From CAYMKL01 sp964390805 (GTDB lineage Bacteria > Chloroflexota > Anaerolineae > VGOG01), in assembly GCA_964390805.1 (NCBI GenBank), contig CAYMKL010000003.1, positions 1-64,000 on the forward strand: a DNA stretch of 64,000 bases, written 5' to 3'. Of the stretch, positions 45,597 to 54,288 are shown in pieces. Below the pieces are notes generated by a model that was not told the origin of the DNA, did not search any database, and saw only the letters and a list, made by a program, of their open reading frames with translations. Position 1 is the first letter of the stretch. Every line of letters begins with the position of its first letter. The translations under genes were made by a program, and so were the position numbers.

Positions 45597-46523
45597 ATGG
45601 AAGCTCAAAGCACTACTTTGAACCAAGCTCTTTATCCTTTCAAACTCCGGCTCGAGCTTTGGAGGCACAACAGCCTTAACTTTCTCCGCGAGCTTTGGGG
45701 GCAGCCTTCAGCGATGCTGGGGGCGGCGTTGATCGGGCTCTTTGTGCTGATAGCGATCTTTGCGCCCCAAGTCTCACCCCATGATCCCGCCAAAGGAAAT
45801 CTGAGGAACCAGTTGATCCCCCCCCTCTGGCAAGAAGGAAACAACCCTGAGTTTTTATTGGGCACTGACGTGCAGGGCCGCGATCTTCTGTCGCGCATCA
45901 TTTTCGGAGCCAGGATCTCGTTGTGGGTGGGGATACTAGCGGTGGGCATCTCGGCCTCGATCGGTACGGCTTTGGGAGCGGTGAGCGGCTACTATCGCGG
46001 TTGGGTGGACGCCCTCATCTCTCGATTTGCTGACTTGCTCATGGCCTTTCCCTTCCTCATTTTTGCCATCGGCATGATGGCCTTCTTGGGGCCGGGTTTC
46101 GCCAACCTGCTGCTGGCCTTGACGCTCAAGGGCTGGGTTGTGTTCTTCCGCCTGGCCCGGGGCGCGGTCATGGCCGAAAAGACTACCGAATACGTCGAGG
46201 CGGCCAAGGTGGTGGGTCAGTCCAACCCCATCATTATCATCAGCGAGATTCTGCCTAACATCTTCCATGCCATCCTGGTGCTGGGCACACTGCGTATGGG
46301 ATCAATGATCATCACCGAGGCCAGCCTGAGCTTCCTGGGTCTGGGCATCCAGCCGCCTACGCCAGCCTGGGGTTCCATGGTCTCCGACGGGCGGGACTAT
46401 CTGGTCACCTCCTGGTGGATCGCCACCCTGCCAGGACTGGCCATTCTGGTTCTGGTGTTAAGCATCAACCTCTTTGGCGAGGGCCTGCGGGACATTCTGG
46501 ACCCTCGCCTGAAAGTCGAGTGA
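45597..46523 (+). CDS. ABC transporter permease, DppC type
   Basis: 308 residues. Cytoplasmic N-terminus, then about six membrane segments; DppC markers HDPAKGN, LLGTDVQGRDLLSRIIFGAR and the EAA loop with VVGQSNPIIIISEILPNI. It pairs with the DppB-type permease just upstream. The ribosome site before ATG 45597 is weak, which suggests translational linkage to the preceding gene. Confidence 0.94.
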   Translation: MEAQSTTLNQALYPFKLRLELWRHNSLNFLRELWGQPSAMLGAALIGLFVLIAIFAPQVSPHDPAKGNLRNQLIPPLWQEGNNPEFLLGTDVQGRDLLSRIIFGARISLWVGILAVGISASIGTALGAVSGYYRGWVDALISRFADLLMAFPFLIFAIGMMAFLGPGFANLLLALTLKGWVVFFRLARGAVMAEKTTEYVEAAKVVGQSNPIIIISEILPNIFHAILVLGTLRMGSMIITEASLSFLGLGIQPPTPAWGSMVSDGRDYLVTSWWIATLPGLAILVLVLSINLFGEGLRDILDPRLKVE

Positions 46524-46539
46524 GCAGAGGTAGCAACCG

Positions 46540-47997
46540 ATGAGCGTGAGTAGCCCTGGCCTCAGCCGAGCACGCCTCTGTACCATCACCGAGAATGAGA
46601 TCGAGCACATTCATGACGGCGCGCTCCAGAGTCTGGCTCGGACGGGCATCGCCATCCACGACGAGGCCGTGCTGACTCTGCTGGATGAAGCAGGCTGCCG
46701 GGTTGACCATGAGACCCGCCACGTCTGTATCCAAGCGCCGGTGGTAGAGAATGCCGTAGCCACAGCCCCGCCGACGGTCGGCCTCTACAACCGGCTGGGG
46801 AAGCAGGTGATGGCCCTGGGCACAGGCCCCTTTCATGCGCGCACTTCCAGCGGGGCAACGGGCATTCTCGATCTGGATAGCGGCCGGCGACGCAGGCCCA
46901 ACTGTCAGGATGCAGCCAATGTCGTACGGCTGGCCGACGCCCTCCCTCACGTCCACGGTGTGAGCACAATGGCGGTGCAGCCGGCCGATATACCCGTCAC
47001 CGCGGTGGATGTCCGCACAGTGAGGCTTGCTTTGGCCAACACAGTGAAGCCGCTGGGCTACGTCTGCCTCAACGAGCGCCTCATCGAACCGGTTCTGGCC
47101 ATGTCGGCAGTGGTGGCAGGGGGAGAAGATGCTTTGCGGGAGCGGCCCTTTATCACTGCTCTGGCCGAATCCACCTCACCGCTGCAGTTGGTGTCGAGCC
47201 AGTTGGCCGTGCTGAAGGCTTTTGCCTCGCGGGGGCTGCCGCTCACACTCCATGCTCACCCTATGGCCGGCTTCACCGCGCCGGTGACGCTGGCTGGTGA
47301 GTTGGTGATTACCCACGCCGAAGTCCTGGCCCTGGTGACCATCGCTCAGTTGATCCGACCGGGCACCCCGGTGGTCTATGGCATGTCGTCGTCGGTGCCG
47401 GATATGCGAAGCGGGAGTAATCTGTCTGGTGCGGTGGAGATTGGACTGATGGGTGCAGCGGTGGCGCGATTGTCCAGGCGTTGCGGTCTGCCCTGCGTCA
47501 TGAGCAGTGGCACCGATGCTCATGTGCCGGGCGCTCAGGCGATGCTGGAACGGCTGATGACTCTGTTGCCCCCGGCGTTGGCCGGCATTGACCTCGTCAA
47601 CCTGACCACAATGGACACCAAGATGTCCTTCAGCCTGGAGCAACTGGTCATTGATGAAGCAATTCTGAGTGTCATTGAGCGCTACCTGCGGGGAATCACC
47701 GTGGACGACGAGACCCTGGCCCTCGACCTGATCCACGAGATCGGGCCGGGGGGCGCTTTTACGACCACGGCCCATACCATTCGTCACTTCCGGGACGAGT
47801 TGTTGATCCCAGACCTGATCGGCCGTGAATCCCGGGAGTCGTGGCAAGCGGCTGGCGCGCCGGATGTGCGAACGCGAGCGCAGGAAAAAGCTCGCCGCAT
47901 CCTGGCGGAGCATCGGCCGCTGCCGCTGGCGGACAGCATCGCTGTGCAGCTCGATGAAATCGTGAAAGAAACCGAGAGTCAAACCTTGACCTATTAA
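46540..47997 (+). CDS. MttB-superfamily methyltransferase (non-pyrrolysine, COG5598-like)
   Basis: 485 residues with the layout of the trimethylamine methyltransferase superfamily: N-terminal helical part (EIEHIHDGALQSLARTGIAI, VLTLLDEAGCRVD), then a TIM-barrel core. The reading frame has no in-frame TAG, so it belongs to the non-pyrrolysine branch, whose known members demethylate betaines (glycine betaine, proline betaine, carnitine) by passing the methyl group to a corrinoid protein. No MttC-like corrinoid partner is adjacent. It lies between the permeases and the ATPases of the same operon, so the imported compound is probably N-methylated. The real substrate is not known. Confidence 0.8.
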   Translation: MSVSSPGLSRARLCTITENEIEHIHDGALQSLARTGIAIHDEAVLTLLDEAGCRVDHETRHVCIQAPVVENAVATAPPTVGLYNRLGKQVMALGTGPFHARTSSGATGILDLDSGRRRRPNCQDAANVVRLADALPHVHGVSTMAVQPADIPVTAVDVRTVRLALANTVKPLGYVCLNERLIEPVLAMSAVVAGGEDALRERPFITALAESTSPLQLVSSQLAVLKAFASRGLPLTLHAHPMAGFTAPVTLAGELVITHAEVLALVTIAQLIRPGTPVVYGMSSSVPDMRSGSNLSGAVEIGLMGAAVARLSRRCGLPCVMSSGTDAHVPGAQAMLERLMTLLPPALAGIDLVNLTTMDTKMSFSLEQLVIDEAILSVIERYLRGITVDDETLALDLIHEIGPGGAFTTTAHTIRHFRDELLIPDLIGRESRESWQAAGAPDVRTRAQEKARRILAEHRPLPLADSIAVQLDEIVKETESQTLTY

Positions 47998-48038
47998 CTT
48001 GCTGACCTGTTGCTTTGAAACAGAGAGGTGTTCTTGAG

Positions 48039-49121
48039 ATGGAGTTCTCTTGGAAAGTGGGTGCTCGCGGGATGCAGTTTTCAGGGAAAGAAGCCGAAGA
48101 TCAACCTGTGGGCACTACGTCCCCGCTGTTAGAACTGGATAACCTGACCACGGTCTTTCCCACCCGGCGCGGCCTGGTGCGCGCCGTGGACGGCCTTAGC
48201 TTCCAGTTGCACGAAGGAGAAAAGCTGGGCATCGTGGGCGAATCGGGATCGGGCAAGAGCGTCACCTTGCTCTCTATCCTGCGGCTGGTGCCTAGTCCGG
48301 GTGAGACTGTCAACGGAGAGGTGTGCTTTCGGGACCAGAATCTCCTGACCAAATCTGCCAGAGAGATGCGGCAGATCCGGGGCAAAGACGTGGCCATGAT
48401 CTTTCAGGACCCCATGACCACTCTGAACCCGGCTTTTCTGGTGGGAGACCAAATCCGCGAATCTTTGCGGATTCACGACATTGTTCCCCGTTCCGATGGA
48501 CTGTTTTCCCGCCTGTTCGACCGGAAGCGCAAAGCTGCCGAATACCAGCGTGTCTGGGAGGCGATGGCCGACGTGGGCATCCCTGTGCCCCGCCAGAGCG
48601 CGCGCCGCTATCCGCACCAGTTCAGCGGCGGGATGCAGCAACGCGCCCTGACGGCCATCGCGCTGGCTTGTGAACCCCAGGTACTGCTGGCCGACGAACC
48701 AACCACTGCCCTCGACGTGACCATACAGGCCCAGATCTTGACTCTATTGGACAAGATCAATCAAGAGCACGGCACAGCCATTGTCTTGGTGACCCATAAC
48801 TTGGGGGTGGTGGCCGAGTTCTGTCAGCGAATCATCGTGATGTACGCCGGGCAGTTGATGGAACAGGGCCAGATTGATCAGGTCACAGAAGATCCAGTGC
48901 ATCCCTACACGCGCGGTCTGCTGTGCTGCCTGCCCAGGATCGGTGCTCAACGGGAGAGAATCTCGCCCATTCCCGGCCTGGTGCCCGATCTGGCCGACCT
49001 GCCGCCGGGCTGCCCTTTTTCTCCGCGCTGCGACGTGGCCATGCCCGAATGTTCGCAACTCGAAGCCATTCCGCTGAGAGAACTGCCAGACGGTCGGCTG
49101 GTTCGCTGCCTGCTCCACTAG
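48039..49121 (+). CDS. ABC transporter ATP-binding protein, DppD type
   Basis: 360 residues from ATG 48039 (AGAGGTG at ~9 nt); a TTG eight codons earlier is possible. Walker A GESGSGKS, Q-loop IFQDPMTTLNP, signature FSGGMQQRA, Walker B LLADEP, H-loop THN, and the C-terminal oligopeptide-transporter extension with a Cys cluster (PPGCPFSPRCDVAMPEC) that in some DppD/OppD proteins binds Fe-S. It powers the transporter together with the next gene. Confidence 0.94.
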   Translation: MEFSWKVGARGMQFSGKEAEDQPVGTTSPLLELDNLTTVFPTRRGLVRAVDGLSFQLHEGEKLGIVGESGSGKSVTLLSILRLVPSPGETVNGEVCFRDQNLLTKSAREMRQIRGKDVAMIFQDPMTTLNPAFLVGDQIRESLRIHDIVPRSDGLFSRLFDRKRKAAEYQRVWEAMADVGIPVPRQSARRYPHQFSGGMQQRALTAIALACEPQVLLADEPTTALDVTIQAQILTLLDKINQEHGTAIVLVTHNLGVVAEFCQRIIVMYAGQLMEQGQIDQVTEDPVHPYTRGLLCCLPRIGAQRERISPIPGLVPDLADLPPGCPFSPRCDVAMPECSQLEAIPLRELPDGRLVRCLLH

Positions 49122-49159
49122 CGCCAACCATCCGCCATCCGCTGCTCAGGAGGACCGAT

Positions 49160-50197
49160 TTGTCAGAACAACCCTTGGTCGAAGCACAAGGAATCAAAAT
49201 GCACTTTCCCATCCGGCACAGCCTGTTGGCCAAACTCCTGGCCGGGCGGAGAGATCAGTGGGTGAAGGCGGTGGATGGGGTGGATCTCAAGATCTATCCT
49301 GGACGGACCGTAGGGCTGGTGGGGGAGTCGGGCTGCGGCAAGACCACTTTTGGCCGGGTGCTGACGCGCCTCTACGAGCCCACGGTCGGCCGGGTGCTGT
49401 TCCGGGGACATCCTATCAGTACCAGTGACGCCAGTCGAGAGGTCGTGGTCTTTGACAACGGGCAGAAGGTTTCGGGGAGCCTGCCCTTGGATCGGCTGAG
49501 CTTTTACCAAACGACTCAGATGATCTTCCAGAACCCTTACTCTTCGCTGAACCCTCGTAAAACGGTGCGGCAGATCGTCTCCGTGCCACTGAAAAACCGG
49601 GGGATCAAGGGCTTCAAGGCCATCGAGGAAGAGATCGCCCACCTCTTGCAGCGAGTGGGTATCCCGGAGCGCCGCATAGACGCCTATCCGCATCAGTTCA
49701 GCGGCGGACAGCGCCAGCGCATCGGCATTGCCCGCGCGCTGGCCATGCGCCCCAAGTTCATCGTCTGCGACGAGCCGGTCTCGGCCCTGGACGTATCTAT
49801 CCAGGCTCAGGTGATCAACTTGCTGGACGAGCTGCAAGAGGAATTCAATCTGACCTTTCTGTTTATTGCCCACGATCTGAGCGTCGTCCACTACGTAAGC
49901 GATCGGGTGGCCATCATGTACCTGGGCAAGATCGTCGAGGAAGGCCCAACCGACGGGGTTTTTGCGCATCCGGTGCATCCGTACACCCAGGCATTGATGG
50001 CTGCCGTGCCGGTGGTGGACAAGGCTGCTCGCCGGAAGCGAATCATCCTGGAGGGGACCGTGCCCAGCCCCATTGACCCGCCCAGCGGCTGCCGCTTTCA
50101 CACGCGCTGCTTTGCCAATAAGGGAAAGATGTGTCAAGAAGAAGAGCCAGCCTTGCAGGAGATAGCTTCCGGCCACTGGGTCGCCTGCCATCTCTAG
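49160..50197 (+). CDS. ABC transporter ATP-binding protein, DppF type
   Basis: 345 residues from TTG 49160, chosen because AGGAGG is 6 nt before it and LSEQPLVEAQGIKMHFP is a normal N-terminus; the frame stays open further left within the previous gene. Walker A GESGCGKTT, Q-loop IFQNPYSSLNPR, signature FSGGQRQRI, Walker B IVCDEP, H-loop AHD, and a C-terminal Cys-containing extension (PPSGCRFHTRCFANKGKMC). It forms a heterodimer with the DppD-type protein. It may also serve the second permease pair downstream, which has no ATPase genes of its own here. Confidence 0.94.
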   Translation: MSEQPLVEAQGIKMHFPIRHSLLAKLLAGRRDQWVKAVDGVDLKIYPGRTVGLVGESGCGKTTFGRVLTRLYEPTVGRVLFRGHPISTSDASREVVVFDNGQKVSGSLPLDRLSFYQTTQMIFQNPYSSLNPRKTVRQIVSVPLKNRGIKGFKAIEEEIAHLLQRVGIPERRIDAYPHQFSGGQRQRIGIARALAMRPKFIVCDEPVSALDVSIQAQVINLLDELQEEFNLTFLFIAHDLSVVHYVSDRVAIMYLGKIVEEGPTDGVFAHPVHPYTQALMAAVPVVDKAARRKRIILEGTVPSPIDPPSGCRFHTRCFANKGKMCQEEEPALQEIASGHWVACHL

Positions 50198-50212
50198 GCT
50201 GAAGGAGGATGA

Positions 50213-51295
50213 TTGCCAGCAACGACCATCAGCGTAAACGGGTCTCACTATCAGATGGGACGGCAACACGGATTTCAGGTCAGGGGATTGCGCCCGCTGA
50301 TCGTTGAGGCCATCGAAGCACGTTTCCGTCAGATCGAGCAGTACGGTCCCGACGCGCGCTTTGAGGCGCTGCTGCGAGAAACTCACGAGTTGCTTCAAGA
50401 TATTGATGCCCCGCTATTAGACATGATCCGGGGGCAGGCCGAAGCACTGGATTTCGAGTTCGACACACTACTGCGTTACGACCTGGTGACCTACCTACTC
50501 GACTACTTGGTGACCCGCAAGCCTCCGAGTAGTGAGGGCTGTACCACCTGGGCCGCCACGGGGTCGGCCACTGGGGGTGGACAGCCCATCCTGGTCAAGA
50601 ACCGAGATAATCGCCTGGAGCGGTTGCCTCTGCAAATCGTGATCCACGCCACGCCTGAGGCCGGTTATCGCTACGTCTGTAGCGGCAGCGCCGGCAGCTC
50701 GGGCGTTTTCTGTGCCGGGATCAACCAGGCAGGGCTGGCCGTCGCCGATACCCACGTCTGCTCCACCGACCTCGGCCCTGGCCTGCCTGACTACTCGCTG
50801 ATGATGCACATCTTGGAAGCGCACGACAGCGTGTCTTCGGCGCTGGATTACCTGCGCTCCGTGCCTCGCCAGGGGCGGAACAACCTCATCCTGGCCGATG
50901 CCCAGGGGCATCTGGCCGTCTTTGAGATCGGCCACCGTCGCTATGGCCTGTTCGAGACCCACGATGGCACACTGGTGAACACCAACCACTTTGTCAGCCC
51001 CGAACTGCGGGATTGCTTTGTGGACACCAGTCCGCCGCCGAAGAGAGGTAACTCATTCCATCGCTACGAGAGAGTGACCAGGGAATTGGACGCTGCTTTC
51101 GGCCAGATTGACGCGCCCTTTGCCCAGCGGTTGATGGCCAGCCACGACGGCCCGTTGGCTTCCATCTGTCGCCACGCGGTGGCGGGCAAGGATTCTGCTA
51201 CTATCTCGACGAGCATCTTTTTGCCCGTGCAGCGGACGATGCTTTTCTGTCACGGGCTGCCCTGTCAGGGGCAGTATGACGAATTCATGCTCTAG
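50213..51295 (+). CDS. C45-family acyltransferase/amidase-like Ntn hydrolase
   Basis: 360 residues similar to the acyl-CoA:6-aminopenicillanate acyltransferase (peptidase C45) family: N-terminal GSHYQMGRQHG, then the candidate nucleophile Cys in SEGCTTWAA (~109), NRDN, GINQAGLAVADTH and SRNNLILAD-like RNNLILADAQGH. Members are self-cleaving Ntn hydrolases acting on amide bonds. No signal peptide, so it acts on imported material. The start is TTG 50213 with GAAGGAGG 4 nt upstream; an ATG at 50209 is in another frame. As last gene of the transporter operon it may open an amide in the imported compound. Confidence 0.82.
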   Translation: MPATTISVNGSHYQMGRQHGFQVRGLRPLIVEAIEARFRQIEQYGPDARFEALLRETHELLQDIDAPLLDMIRGQAEALDFEFDTLLRYDLVTYLLDYLVTRKPPSSEGCTTWAATGSATGGGQPILVKNRDNRLERLPLQIVIHATPEAGYRYVCSGSAGSSGVFCAGINQAGLAVADTHVCSTDLGPGLPDYSLMMHILEAHDSVSSALDYLRSVPRQGRNNLILADAQGHLAVFEIGHRRYGLFETHDGTLVNTNHFVSPELRDCFVDTSPPPKRGNSFHRYERVTRELDAAFGQIDAPFAQRLMASHDGPLASICRHAVAGKDSATISTSIFLPVQRTMLFCHGLPCQGQYDEFML

Positions 51296-51411
51296 TTTAC
51301 CACGGGATACTTCTTGGAGACCTCCGATTGTCAAGTGGGCAGCAGGCTGGTGCCCCCACGCCAACGTATTATGCGACGGGTCGGTAACATTTTGCGAGTG
51401 GATACGCCCAT

Positions 51412-51440
51412 TTGACAAATATCTAGCTTTTGGATATAAT
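51412..51440 (+). promoter_or_regulatory. consensus sigma-70 promoter of the GntR gene
   Basis: TTGACA (51412-51417), 17-nt spacer, TATAAT (51435-51440): both boxes are perfect. RNA would start near 51447, about 75 nt before the ATG at 51521. Confidence 0.85.
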
Positions 51441-51457
51441 ATCAAATATCTAATATC
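51419..51457 (+). promoter_or_regulatory. probable operator: repeated ATATC/GATAT half-sites
   Basis: ATATC occurs at 51419, 51439, 51446 and 51453 and GATAT at 51433; the pair at 51433-51443 makes a perfect palindrome GATAT-A-ATATC on the -10 box. Short AT-rich inverted half-sites fit FCD-type GntR regulators, so autoregulation is inferred. Confidence 0.5.
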
Positions 51458-51520
51458 TAATCCCGAATTCGATTGCGCCCTCGACAGAAAACAACTACGA
51501 ATACTGCGAGCAGAACTGAA

Positions 51521-52237
51521 ATGCCCAATCAACTCAAATCAATCCAGAATCACCGCCCACTAGCCGACCTTGTTTTCGAGCAACTGCGCGACTCGATTAT
51601 TGATGGTCGGCTGAAGCGAGGCCAGTGGCTGCGCCAGGAGACATTAGCTCAGGAGTTGGCCGTCAGCCAGATGCCCGTCCGAGAGGCCCTCAAACGGCTA
51701 GTAGCTGAAGGTCTGGCCGAACGTATCCCCTACAAAGGGGTAAAGGTGGTCGAGTTTTCACCGGAAGACATTGTAGATATTTGCACAACCCGACTAGTGC
51801 TAGAAGGCTTGGCTGTCCGCTTCGCCACACCATTAATCACGGGGGAGACTCTGGAGCGGTTGAAGGAGAACGTGAAAGAGGCAGAAGGGTATACAGAGCA
51901 GGATCAGATGGCCAAGCGCCGCGAGTTGAATGCCGAATTTCACCTTTCGATTTGCCGAGCCAGTGGCCGCCAGTACCTGGTTCGCCTGCTGGAGGCGGTA
52001 TGGGGTTGGTTCCCCAGTGTGATGCTGTACGAGGGAATGTTTCGGCAAGAAGAGCTGTTGCCCGACCGTCTGGAACGAGAGCGGCGGGAGCACTGGGCCA
52101 TCCTGGATGCCCTGGAAAGATGCGATGCCGAGCAGGCTGAAGAGGAGATCCGGCATCATATTCAGAACCTGTCCCATGAGTTGACGGAAGTGCTTGGTAT
52201 ACCCAAGGAAGTGGTAGAAGCACTGGAAACTCTCTGA
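51521..52237 (+). CDS. GntR-family regulator, FCD type
   Basis: 238 residues from ATG 51521 (weak ribosome site); the frame extends to a TTG at 51473 but the extension is basic and featureless. Residues ~15-80 are the winged helix (LADLVFEQLRDSIIDGRLKRGQ, LAVSQMPVREALKRLVAEGLAERIP), ~85-220 the FCD effector domain with its acidic/His metal-ligand pattern (RLVLEGLAVRFA, NAEFHLSICRASG, HWAILDAL, IRHHIQNL). FCD regulators usually respond to carboxylates or amino acids and repress neighbouring catabolic genes. It sits between the two transporter sets and has its own strong promoter overlapped by candidate operator sites. Confidence 0.92.
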   Translation: MPNQLKSIQNHRPLADLVFEQLRDSIIDGRLKRGQWLRQETLAQELAVSQMPVREALKRLVAEGLAERIPYKGVKVVEFSPEDIVDICTTRLVLEGLAVRFATPLITGETLERLKENVKEAEGYTEQDQMAKRRELNAEFHLSICRASGRQYLVRLLEAVWGWFPSVMLYEGMFRQEELLPDRLERERREHWAILDALERCDAEQAEEEIRHHIQNLSHELTEVLGIPKEVVEALETL

Positions 52238-52323
52238 GTTCGCCGAAACGGGATTCCCTGGCTGTTCCTGTGCAGGGCGTGAGAGTTTGTTGATGGGAGC
52301 TGGCCCTGAGGGAAAAGGAAGGC

Positions 52324-52412
52324 GGAAAGGAGGAGAGCCTATCGCACAAAAATGTCGAGTTCTCGCGCTAGTCTTAAGACTCAAGACTCAAAACACAAAC
52401 CAAGAAGGAGGT
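52324..52412 (+). promoter_or_regulatory. conserved leader element, copy 2
   Basis: Matches 42601-42663 over GAAAGGAGG, CCTATCGCACAAAAA, TCG-GT-CTCGCG-TAGT and AAAACACAAA, with an extra direct repeat AAGACTC-AAGACTC in the second half. It precedes the LysM-fused binding-protein gene by a few bases. No obvious promoter lies between the GntR gene and this element, so it may be read from the GntR promoter. Confidence 0.5.
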
Positions 52413-52417
52413 AAGAA

Positions 52418-54193
52418 ATGTCTAGGAAGAAACTTATCAATCTGGTTCTAACACTCGTCATGCTGCTGCCTCTGGGGCTGAGCGTGGTCAATGCTGCTCC
52501 ACCAGCCCAGGAGATGACCTACACGGTTAAGCTAGGCGACAACCTCTGGACCCTGGCGGAGAAGTACCTGGGCAGCGGTCCGGCCTATCAGACCATCGTT
52601 AGCGCCACCAACGCCAAACATGGGGGAGATCCCAGCTTCGCCTACATTGATAACCCTAGCCTGATCCATCCCGGCTGGAAGTTACTCATCCCCGGCGCCG
52701 AGGAGGCTGCGGGGCTTACGGCCCCTGAGCCGACGGGTCAGATCATTATCTCGGAGACGGCAGACACCAATGCTCTTGACCCCAAGTACCTCAAGGGACG
52801 TCAGTCACAGGACGTCTTGCGCGTGATGTTCGACAGTCTCTACCATAGAGACAACAATATGCAGATCGTTCCCTGGCTGGCCACTTCCTACGAGAACCCC
52901 GACGAACTCACCTGGCGCTTCCATCTACGCCAGGCAGTGAAGTTCCACAATGGGAATGACTTCAAAGCTAACGACGTCAAGTTCACGCTCGGTCGGCTGG
53001 TCGAAGATGACTCGCAGTTCAGTACGCGAAAGTACGTGGATAGAGTCGAGGTGGTAGATGACTACACCGTGGACATTATCACCCACGAGCCCTACGCGGC
53101 CTTTATGACCAGAGTCGTCCTCTGGCACATGACCGATGAAGAGTATTTCAACGAAGTCGGGGCGGAAGGGTTTGCCAGTAACCCCGTCGGTACCGGTCCC
53201 TTCACGTTCGTGGAGTGGGTCAAAGATGAGCGGGTAGTGTGTGAAGCCAACCGCAACTATTGGGGCGGCTCACCCAAAATCAAGACGGTCATCTTCACGC
53301 CTATCCCAGAGTCGGCGACCCGTATAGCCGCTGTGGAGGCAGGCGACGTTGATATCATCGCTGCTGTGCCGCCGGAGTATGTTGATCAGGCGCCAGAAGG
53401 TGTTGAGGTCGTGACGGTGCCCGGCACTCGCGCCTACTACCTCGGCATGAACGTGAACATGGAGCCCTTCGATGATGTACGGGTACGACAGGCCATGAAC
53501 TATGCCATTGACGTCGAGTCCATCATTGAGAATGTGCTGAACGGCTTGGCCAGACGGATTGACAACCCGCTATTGCCAGAGGCCGTCGGCTACACTGCCA
53601 CGCCGGTCTACAGCTACGATCCCGACAAGACCAGGAGCTTGCTGGCTGAAGCTGGCTATCCCGACGGTTTCGAGATTGAGCTCGACACGCAGCCTCCGTT
53701 CAAAGAAATCGCCGAGGCGTTGGCCGGCCAGCTCAGTGAGGTGGGCATCACGGCCAACGTCAACATCATGGAAAAGGCCGCTCTCTACGCCAAGTACGAG
53801 CCGGGCTTCAGCCAGACCTTCCTGACTTCCTGGGGCAACTCGGAGGCGGATGCCGACGGTATACTATCCAAGCAGTTCCATTCCAACCGCTACAGCTGCA
53901 ATCTGTTTGGTCCCGAGGGAGAAACCGGCTATGGTGATGCCAACCTCGGTTGCTACTACACCGGCTTTGCTAATGCCGAGGTAGATGCAGCTATCGAAGC
54001 AGGGGCCAGGGATGTGGATCCAGAAAACCGGAAGGAGTATTACGCCACGGCGGTAAAGATCATCGTCGAGGAGGCCCCGTGGCTCTTCCTCTACAACCCC
54101 GTCGAAGTCTACGCCCAGAGGGATCGGGTCCAGGGCTGGGTGCCCCGCTCGGATGCACTGATCGTCTTGGACGAGGCCTGGATCGCGGACTAG
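52418..54193 (+). CDS. LysM-fused ABC substrate-binding protein, family 5
   Basis: 591 residues. The signal peptide (LVLTLVMLLPLGLSVVNA) has no lipobox Cys. Residues ~33-92 are a LysM domain (YTVKLGDNLWTLAEKYLG, LIHPGWKLLIP), which binds peptidoglycan-type glycans, followed by a Thr/Pro spacer and a family-5 binding protein from ~105 (TADTNALDPKYLKG, TWRFHLRQAVKFHNG, NPVGTGPFTFVEW). LysM therefore appears to replace the lipid anchor used by the paralogue at 42673. GAAGGAGG precedes the ATG. It heads an operon with two permeases, and an intergenic hairpin follows its stop. Confidence 0.9.
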   Translation: MSRKKLINLVLTLVMLLPLGLSVVNAAPPAQEMTYTVKLGDNLWTLAEKYLGSGPAYQTIVSATNAKHGGDPSFAYIDNPSLIHPGWKLLIPGAEEAAGLTAPEPTGQIIISETADTNALDPKYLKGRQSQDVLRVMFDSLYHRDNNMQIVPWLATSYENPDELTWRFHLRQAVKFHNGNDFKANDVKFTLGRLVEDDSQFSTRKYVDRVEVVDDYTVDIITHEPYAAFMTRVVLWHMTDEEYFNEVGAEGFASNPVGTGPFTFVEWVKDERVVCEANRNYWGGSPKIKTVIFTPIPESATRIAAVEAGDVDIIAAVPPEYVDQAPEGVEVVTVPGTRAYYLGMNVNMEPFDDVRVRQAMNYAIDVESIIENVLNGLARRIDNPLLPEAVGYTATPVYSYDPDKTRSLLAEAGYPDGFEIELDTQPPFKEIAEALAGQLSEVGITANVNIMEKAALYAKYEPGFSQTFLTSWGNSEADADGILSKQFHSNRYSCNLFGPEGETGYGDANLGCYYTGFANAEVDAAIEAGARDVDPENRKEYYATAVKIIVEEAPWLFLYNPVEVYAQRDRVQGWVPRSDALIVLDEAWIAD

Positions 54194-54232
54194 ACTATCG
54201 GAGCTATATCACACACAACTCCGAGGACGTTA

Positions 54233-54260
54233 GAGCGCCGCCCCCAAGGGGGCGGCGCTC
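54233..54260 (+). terminator. GC-rich hairpin between binding protein and permease genes
   Basis: GAGCGCCGCCCCC (54233-54245) pairs perfectly with GGGGGCGGCGCTC (54248-54260). With the 2-nt gap the real loop must be larger. It stands where the first operon has its own hairpin (44464), so partial termination is again likely. Confidence 0.55.
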
Positions 54261-54288
54261 AATCCATCTTTGCAGCAGAGGACAAGAC

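Noticed and set aside
48923..49159. N-terminal extension of the DppF-type ATPase
   Set aside because: It lies inside the DppD-type gene in another frame; AGGAGG and TTG 49160 give a normal N-terminus.
49163..50398. 411-codon minus-strand frame
   Set aside because: Antisense to the DppF-type ATPase gene, whose motifs are complete.
54079..54288. N-terminal extension of the second DppB-type permease
   Set aside because: It overlaps the end of the binding-protein gene and the intergenic hairpin and lacks membrane or domain character.
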